Origin: Takifugu bimaculatus
Taxonomy: Eukaryota; Chordata; Actinopteri; Tetraodontiformes; Tetraodontidae
Direction: 5' to 3'
Assembly: GCA_004026145.2 (NCBI GenBank)
Contig: CP034980.1
Span: 2,772,151 to 2,836,150 of the forward strand
Length of the DNA stretch: 64,000 nucleotides
The notes beneath the pieces are model-generated. The model had not been told where the DNA came from. It saw only the letters and a list, made by a program, of their open reading frames with translations, and did not search any database. Positions 52,731 to 61,800 of this stretch are shown here, piece after piece (position 1 is the first letter of the stretch; every line of letters starts with the position of its first letter). The position numbers and the translations under genes are program-made.

Positions 52731-52811
52731 CTACGGACGTGCTAGTTTGGGTTCGTGAGCCTTCAGTGTCCCGACAGCATCCTTTACTGCATGATAGATG
52801 ATGTTCTTCAC
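52731..52811 (-). CDS. kdm3b: KDM3B terminal coding exon
   Basis: The last coding exon follows a CCCCAG acceptor and encodes VKNIIYHAVKDAVGTLKAHE and a short tail ending LARP, with the stop codon at 52733-52731. The sequence matches the C-terminus of vertebrate KDM3B. The terminal residues differ from the mammalian LARS end that I recall. Confidence 0.93.
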   Translation of the reverse strand: MKNIIYHAVKDAVGTLKAHEPKLARP

Positions 52812-55800
52812 CTGGGGAGCGAAACAACAGGAGGAAGTGTGTGAGGCAATGACAGATAGAGCTCAACCTCATGTCTGAACGGCTAGCTGCTACATCTGGG
52901 GTAGCACTGCTAACGTCATAGAGATTAGCATCACCACACTAATACGATCACGAGCAACAACACATCTGAGTCGACCAGTCTGACATTAGCATCTGCTAAA
53001 CTTGAATTATTCAGTTAACCCGCATCTTTATCCGGGGCAACACTTGACACCTAAACTGTCAGTATTGATCTTTAGTACTGAAACACTCCTGTTCTCTAGT
53101 GCGATGCTAAAAGTAGATGAGAGGAAAGGGGCAGCAACCTGTAGCTTGTCTTCATGGTTTGTGTGAGTGGTGGAGAGATGTCTGAACTCCTGGGTCAGTC
53201 TGAAACAGTGTCTCACGTGTTCTGGAGACACAAAGTCTTCTGCCACCTTGATGCAGCTGTACAGGTTGTGCACCTGAGAGGGGAAATTGACAAATATATT
53301 TGAAGAAAAGAAACCAAGCAAGGTTGAATTATTCAGTGTGTTGGTGGTATGTCGGACCTGGTGTGGAGCCCCAGCAGGAATAAATACCGCATCTCCTAAA
53401 AACTGTACAATTGACCATCCCTGGACGCCATATTCTTCATAGAGCCGGCGGCGAAGCACCTGGTCCAGGTACCAGCTCTGGTCGTGGATGGGATCATGGT
53501 CTGGGGGGTTCTCTTGCCCGTGCTCTTCTCCCACCTGACAAACAGTGGCAGTAATAAGTTACCTATCGCCAGGCCTCTGCTCATTTATCACCGCTGGATA
53601 TGTCAGCGTGGACAGAATCGAGCCGTCGCTGACCTTACGGAGCAGTTCTCGGATTTTCTCAGCATCCTTGGCGGCGTAGATGTGCCAGAGCGCACCGGGC
53701 TTCTCCTTCGCGTCGTACACCCGTCTCTTGGTCATTTCATCCACATCGCCCTCTTCGATGGTGGTCATGACCTCTGGAGGACCAAACATAAACAACCAAA
53801 GACCACACATACAGAACACCAAAGGTCATCAGCAGCAGAACATGATGGAAGCATCCAGGAAGAGTGCTCCGATCATATATGCAGCCATACAAAGCTGCTG
53901 CTTTGCTCATGTGTGGTTAAACCAGCCGATACCAGAATCAGAACCATGTGGACCACAGATTCACCGGTTCATCTCAGCCTACAAAACACGTGCTCATTCA
54001 GGGCGACCTCTAGGTTTATGCATTTGTTTTAATTAGTAAAACTATTAGATGTCCTGGTCTAGGGCAAATGGCTCTGAAACACATGACCAAAACATCAAAA
54101 ACCATGATCGGATCACCCTGAGACATTAAAGGCAACTGTTGCTTATTTAAGGATTTATCGTGTAAACATGTAACCGATAAGTATAACAGGACCCAGGATT
54201 AAGGGCAGAGCTGCTAAAATACACCTTGTACTGACTAAAAAGCTGACTTCACATAGAAATGATGTGAAAACGTGGTTATCAACTGGTCCCTTATGACCCA
54301 GGACGGGACTGCAGCTCCTTCCCCCAGAATTCTGTTGATTCTCCTGATATCGTGCGCACATTTAATCCAAGAGACTACACACTGGCTTTAAATACAGCAC
54401 ATTAAACGAGCCTCCTACAAAATTGTTCCAATCGTCCCCGTTTGAGCCGAGCCTGCAGACGGACCCCAGGGTGGACCAGTTGAAATCCACCGGGGCAAAA
54501 ATTACCAACTACACAACCACAAACACTGAGACGACGTTCACATTCGCACCCCAACACCAACTGCACGGATCAGCACAGAGCCGATGACCTCGCAGCCTGG
54601 AAATATCATGAACCTGAGCGAGTGTCCTGATGAGGGGCAGCAGTTGCAACCCTGAGGTAGCAGCAGGGTGTGTGTGTGTGTGTGTGTGTGTGCCAGTCAC
54701 TGGGATGAGTGACAGGAGGGGGTAAAGGGAGATAAACCTGGGTGCTCTTCAATGACCAGAGCCGTCTGCATGAAACAGACTGTGCCGTTTACGTGTGTGT
54801 GCACACAGAAATGGAGTCATCATGCCAGGGTAGCAGACTGGTCTGAGAGCTCTGGTTACTACGACCAACACAATAACAGAAGGATGTGGATGGACATCGG
54901 AGGGGTAGAAAGGAACGTTAGTAAAGAAGGAGGACATGCTACTGAAGTGGTACAACGGAAAGTCTACAGACCTTTGCGTCCATCGATATCTGGCTCTGTG
55001 GATGAGAAACGTTGCCACATTGAAAACGAGTGAGACCCACGAAGGGGATTGTCACGGTCCGATTCAAGCCCACCGACCGTGGGGTCACAGTAACACGCAG
55101 CGTGTGTGCAAACGGCCCCGACATAACGGGGGCGGCTCGCAAATTAGCTGCAAGAAAACGACTCTGGCTCTTCACGTTCATCTTTTATATCAGAAATCAG
55201 AACTTATTCCAGAAGAGAATCTGGGTTTAAAGAGTATTTTACAACTAGCACTGAGCCTCCAAACGCCCCTAAATGAAATCCAGTGCATGACGTAGGTGCA
55301 CCGACCTTGCTCCTCGTCCCCTTCTCCGTGAGGGATTCCAACGTAGACCATGACGTTGACGGCATCCGAGACGTCCAGGTGGAGATTTGTTGTTCCGACC
55401 TTCCTGTCTTCAGATGAGGTCAAACCTGCGGGGAGGCAGAGCGACGCTGGAGAACCCGGGGAAGGTGGAAGATGAAACAGCGCTTTAGCTGGCCCACTTG
55501 ATCTCACCATAGGCGTTGTACATCTTGGGTCCGAGGTCTGGACGCACGAAAAAGTTTGGCAGCCGTGCAGCCAGGTTTAGTCGACCGTCTCTTTTTGTGT
55601 ATTCGGGTAAGGGGAGGTTCTCCATCAGATCCTCGAACCTGGAACATCATGAGACAAAAACCAAAGAGATGAAAACTCGCTTAAACTGGAGGCTCCAGCT
55701 CACAAGGGAATAAAGATGGCGTGTTCAAAGATGGGGGGGTAATATAACATTTGAAAGCCGCTATCATGTTGATGGGGAAAATAAGCTTTTCTCATTAAGA

Positions 55801-58800
55801 GATTTCTTTTTTAAATGAGCAGTCTTTAAATCTTTAATGCTGTATTATGACATTCAACGTTTACACAAACAGACTGGAAGAGAGTCCTTTATTAGTGGCT
55901 CAGCCATTTGGGTACTAGTTAGTTTTGCCCTTAAACAGCTACATTTAGCTTCGGGTAACACAAGTTTAGCTGAGGTCAGCGTTTTGTTGCAATCACTAAT
56001 TAACCAACTTTACTGCCTTTTAAGAGATTTTCCACTACTTGGAGGTCATTGGTCTATCTGAAAGTCTCCTTTCTACATCACAACGACTTCCTGGTTTCCT
56101 TACCTTGAAGGCATCATGTCTCTAAAGTCCTCTCCTGGAGGCCAGTCCTTTAGTTTTAACACCATAGGATTACCTTCAGGATCTTGCAGCCGCTCTGTAA
56201 TCAAAGCAAAAAAGTGTCAGTAGCATATTTGCGCAGTAAAGGAAACACAAAGCCCCAATATTTCTATGTGGATCAATTAAACTGAATAATGAGAAACCTG
56301 TACTCACTAGAGATGATCTCAAAGCCGTCCCAGAATTCTCGCACCTTCACGTCGGAGATGATAGCACAGTTTCTACAATTGACCAGGTCTACATCCTGAT
56401 CCCCGAACTCCCTACTGAAGGCCTCAGGCTGCCACAAGTGAGACTTCAACCGTTTGTCGATCCCCGACACCAAAACAGGCTTCAAGAGAAACAGAATAGC
56501 CAAGATTCAGAAGTCTGCATCTGCAAATGTCAGAACCTTTCTCACTCAGGTCCTTACTTGACCCTGCTTCCAGCACTCTCTAAAGATCTTCCAGTTGTTG
56601 CTGTTGCTGGGATCTTGCAGACAGAGGAGTCGTCCATCACAGAGCCAGGAATGTGACGTGTGTGGTTCCAAGACACTCAGGCCCATCACTCCTTCTTTGC
56701 GGCCACCTAATGTCCCGAGCTCGCTGCCCTCGGACGCCCCAGTGCGCCGTCCTTCCGCTTTCTTGGTCTCTACGACCGAAGCGATGATGTGATCCAGGAA
56801 GTTGGGCAGGCTGCTCTTGAGTTTGTCGTTCTGACGGGTCAAAGAGAGAGTGTGAGCGTACACGTCAGATGTTTTCCTTGATGGGTTCTACACATCAACC
56901 ATTTCATTACATCCTTGTCAGGTGTACATACGCCTGCTGTGGTGAACACGGAGGGGAATGGTACCCCGCTCTCTCCGGGGCCCTGAGGGAGTCTGCCTGG
57001 TCCAGAATTCAGTAAGTCCCGCAAACTGGACCCCTCAGGTTTTGACTGGGCCATACTGGAGCCCAGTAATAAGCTATTAAACAGCTTCGGGCTGGAAGCA
57101 GAAGGCTTCGAAAGGGCACTGAGTGAGTCCAAACCAAAGGGGGGGCGACTTTCTCGATTCATTATGGAACGAAGGGAACCAGCTTCTGTGAAAAGACACC
57201 AAAGGAGAGGGTAAAATTTACACTTTATTATCAATTCATATATTTGACCGAGCGGTGATGCTCACCCTTAGTGTCATCTTTTGCTTTCTGTGTTGCCAAG
57301 TCTGCCAACCAGTGCAGAGCAGAGCTGTTGCCTTCTCCTGATGAACGGGACTCTCTGCCAGAGGAGTGGGTGAGGTTGCTGGGGGAGGATGTACCACTGG
57401 TAGTGCTACTGCTACTGCCTATATGTTCACCTCCCCCGCTGTCTGATGGTGCTGCAGACTGGGACGTTTCTGTTTTGATAGCTGCTGTTTCAGCCTCTGA
57501 TTTTGAATTAGAGCCAACGGCTGCAGCTCCACTGCTGGTTGTCGACTGTTGAGACAAACAAAATCGTTCAGAGACTATTTAATCTGCAATAATAAGGAAA
57601 CTCGAAATAAGAAATCCTGATTTGGATAATGTTTACTTGTGATATTCCATTGGGGGCACTAGGGCGAGCTAGAGGCTTTGTGTGTCGACTGGCACAAGGA
57701 CAGTTGGCTTTAATGCCCCACTTCCCTCTGGCTGAGTGCACCATGTCACCTATGTTGTAAAGAGCTGAGAGAAGAAAAGACAACAAAATCACTACAGCTC
57801 TTGCCATTTCCACAGTAGGCTGCAGTTTTTATAAGGCATCATACCAAATAATTAAAAACCAAATCAAAATCAGTTACCTGCCCCCGGTATGATCTGCGTG
57901 GGCATGAGGTTCTGTGGTTCGTGCGGTTGGCCTTTGGCACACTTTAACCACGAGAACACCTCATCTTCTGGAACCTCATCTACGTCTATGAGAAAGCACA
58001 CATCAACCTGTATGATATCAATGCCCTCAATCCCAGAGATATCAGAAATGGTTGAGTTTGTTGACACATTTCTTTGCACGTAACAACAGAAGAAGTCAAC
58101 TCATGCCTCCAGCCAGACTCACCCTCCCTGGGCCTGTTCCTGCGCAGTCGATAGCAGTCCAGACACACTCCAAAACCACACTTGCGACACACCCAGTGAA
58201 TATTGAATAACGTGGTTTCGCAGACGTCACACATTTCTCGGACGCCGCGCACAGCACGTTTCCATGCTACTTTTTCTGAAAACAATAACAACAAACAACC
58301 GAATGTGAGCAACCACACATTATCTGCAGGAGAGTAAATCCACTGGGTCGGTCCCTGGACTCACGGTGAGGTTCCACCATCATCATGGCCTCTTTCTCAG
58401 ACATGACCAGTTGACAGAACTGGTCCCCCACGTTGGCCAGGATGTACTTCGATGTATCGAGGTCAAGCCCCCCTTGGATAGCTGGTGCAGGTAGCCACAG
58501 ACCCATGGCCATCGAGTCGCTCTGCTGGGGACTTAAAAACCCTTCCACACGCAGTATACCTTTACGGGTGAATGCCAACCTGGTCAAGGCAAAAAAGTTA
58601 AACCCAGTCTCCTGTTTTTCTATTTGGTTCACTGTAAAGTAGAAAAAGGGCAAAGGGGGATTAAAGACACGCACCTCCTGAAGTGGAAGAAACGACAGGC
58701 CACATTTGGGTCATCTTCATCGTCACTGTCATCCTCTGTCGATCGATATTTCCTGTAGCGCTCCAGGCGGCACTCACGGCACTTGTGCAAGTGGGGGGCC

Positions 58801-61800
58801 ACGCTGATGCAGGAGCCGTCCTGGAGAAACGACTCACCAGACTGCTTCAGACGACGCACTTTGCTCTGGTCCTTCAGAACAGACTGGCCCACTGAAACAG
58901 TCAAAACAGTGTGAACTCCATTAGGAGACAAGATTTTTCATTACAGTGATACAATCTGAGGCTGGGTAATGACGAAACTTGCCTTTAAAAGGTTTATTTC
59001 GAGGACGGCCCTTAACTCCCCCTTGGACTTTAGATTTATTGCCAATCGCTCCTTCCTTGGAGGAGTGTTGAGGCCCTCCTGATATTTGACCTTTCTCTGG
59101 ACCATCTTCATTCTCACTCAGGTCTGACAGATCACTATTGCTGCTGGAATCAGAGTCTCGTTTGGATGATTGGCCTCTTTCCTCCAGAGTAAACTTCTGT
59201 GACTGGTTCTGCTCAAAGGAGGCAGGAACCTCTTCCATTCCGCTGGTGCTTCCAAACATGGGGGATCCAGAGGTGGAAGAAGGCATTTCCTGTACTTCTT
59301 GCTCTTCCTTTACAACAGTCCCATCAATTTGTGACTTTTGTGATGTGGCGGACGCTGGGGAGGAAGAAGAGTTCGGAGACGCTGACTCTGAGAGTGTCGG
59401 GAAGGGAGATGGCAGAATCCCTTTAGGCGGCTCTGCCATGGTGAAAAGGTTTGGCTTATTGTCCGAGGCAGGGCCGAGGCCCTGTGACTCAGCCCCGGTG
59501 AGGTCAGCAAAGGTGGTATGAGATGTTTTCTCACTATATGCCAGAAAGGGATTGGCAGGCTCTTTGGAAGCCTGCAAAAAGATGTTCTGGTGGGTCTCTG
59601 TAGCATTAAAACCAGACTGCAGGCCCAAGACCCCAGAAGGAGTCCCAATATTACTTCCCTGCTTGGAAGTATTTGGAGACCCAGAGGCTGCAACTGCTCC
59701 ACCAGCACTTAAACCAGTACTTCTCCCTCCTGTAGAAGCTACACCCTGGAAGACTGATGAAGGTTTATTGAGCACACCATTTCTTGTTGGATGGGTCTCA
59801 GGCACTTTGGGCAGCTCAGACTTTTTCTGCTCTTCTGTGATGGTTGCGGGCTTAAAAAGGCTCGGGGGCTCTTTACTCAGGCTCTCAGACACTACGGAGA
59901 AATAATTGGTGTCTTTTGACTGAGTCTGACCAGCACCTGGGGTGGGATTAGAGCCAGAATTCTGGGTCATACACTGAAAAAACAAGTTTTGGTCTTGCCG
60001 GGATTGAGCATCAGGCTTTGTTCCGCCAAAACCAAAACCAAAGGGCCTCTGTGGATCCTGAGAGGTCGATGTAGGGCCTCCATTTGTCTGGGCAGGAGCA
60101 TCTCCAAAAACAGAGACGGTAGGCCCAGTCTGGGACACAGGGAACCCTGGAGTCATCTTAGAACCCTGGAATTCAAAACACTGTGGTAACATAATACGAC
60201 ATCAACCACCGAAACAACAGAGTCACGCGCTGCAAATACAAATGAAAAATACAGACAAATCTGATCATTGCGGTCTTACCTCAGTGTGTCTGCCCCAGGT
60301 GGGTGTGATAGGACAAAAACCAACAGAAGAAGAGAGTGCCACACTAGGGCCACTGTCATTTGACCACGAAATTGTGACCGGTCCAGGGGAGACAAGAGCA
60401 GCTGTTTTGGAGTAAACTGACTGGGCAGGCTCCTCTCGCTCCGACTGTGGGGATGGGGAGGTCTTAGGAGCTGTGGTTCCAGGGACGAGGCTTGGCATCT
60501 GTCCGAGAGAGGGAAAAGATGTGGTGAAGGGAGAAGGTGCTGGTTTGAGCGGAGGAGGGTTGGGGGTGAGAATCACAGCAGTGGTGGAGTCAGCAGCCCC
60601 CTGTGTTGACAGTGAGCGACCGTTTTCTTTGATGTGGGCGGGGTAACGAGAAGGAGCGAGGATGGTCTGGTCCAGCTGGGGTAAAGAATTGCTGCTGGGA
60701 CACATCTCTCTGCCCTGAGGAAATGTTCCTTCTGAAGAGCTTCCATTTTTGGTTGTGCTGCTCACTCTTTCATTCAAGTCCCCGCAGATCTGGCCGTCGG
60801 CTTCCGAATGTCCGGCTCCTTTAAACCGTTTCAAGTTAAGGTCATCCTCTCCTTCGGAGGCCGTCCTGCGTCTTCGTCCACTGTCCCCTTTCAACACGTC
60901 ACTGTCCTTCCTGGGCTGACCATTGTTGGCAGGCTTATCGAGGGAGAGGGGTTAGGACATTAGTTAAATGATACATCTTCAGGTTTTTTCCTGTGTGTTT
61001 TAGCAACTTTACCTCTTCTTCTGAAAGCATGACATGGATCACGCGAGGATCCACCTTATGGTTTTCTTCCCCCTGAAAATAAATATTTTTATAATATTTT
61101 ACAAAATAACCACATTTCTTTGAGCATGTTTTTCAGCCTCTTACTCAATGGTGCTAACAACATCAAATAACTTAGTGATTCCTGTTTGGTTTACCCCATC
61201 TAAGGTAATCTCCATTATGTGAGAGATGGGGTCATGCTGGGAGACCAGTCCGGTTGCCCAGCACTCCTCAAACTCTGGCTGGTACACACGAACCCTGCGT
61301 CCTTGAATGGTGTATGACCCTGTGAGGAGAAACAGGTAACGGTTATTATTTCAGGGATTGTTAGTGCTGCTGGTATAACCAGAGTGGAAACTTTACGTCT
61401 GTGTTGAGGTTTCAGCCAGGCAGCAAGTGTTGGTGCTATAATCTACAGCCCTGGACCACAGATCAACTACAATAACTACAGTCTCAGTCTCAGGTATATA
61501 ATAGCCACAGTCCCCGTGTTAGATTAAGATGATTACCACATTGAATTTTCAGGAGTTTTTCTACACTTAAAAATATTCCTGAAAGTTGGCTGATTAATGC
61601 AGTCTGATCCAGGAAGCCATAAAATATAGCAACAGAACATTAAGTGCAGTAACATTAGAACAAACAGCTTGATAATACATACTTTGAATGATCACTTTAG
61701 AAACATAATGGACACTGTAACAAACTTAAATCCCAGAGACGCAACAGTTTAACCTTTTCTGAAGATCTCTTGGAGCTCAAAGTCACTGTGCCAGCTGGAG

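Noticed and set aside
53484..54032. 182-codon plus-strand open frame
   Set aside because: Antisense shadow of KDM3B JmjC exons and introns; the minus-strand frame is the conserved one.
59138..59905. Plus-strand open frames of up to 127 codons
   Set aside because: Antisense shadows of the long KDM3B low-complexity exon.
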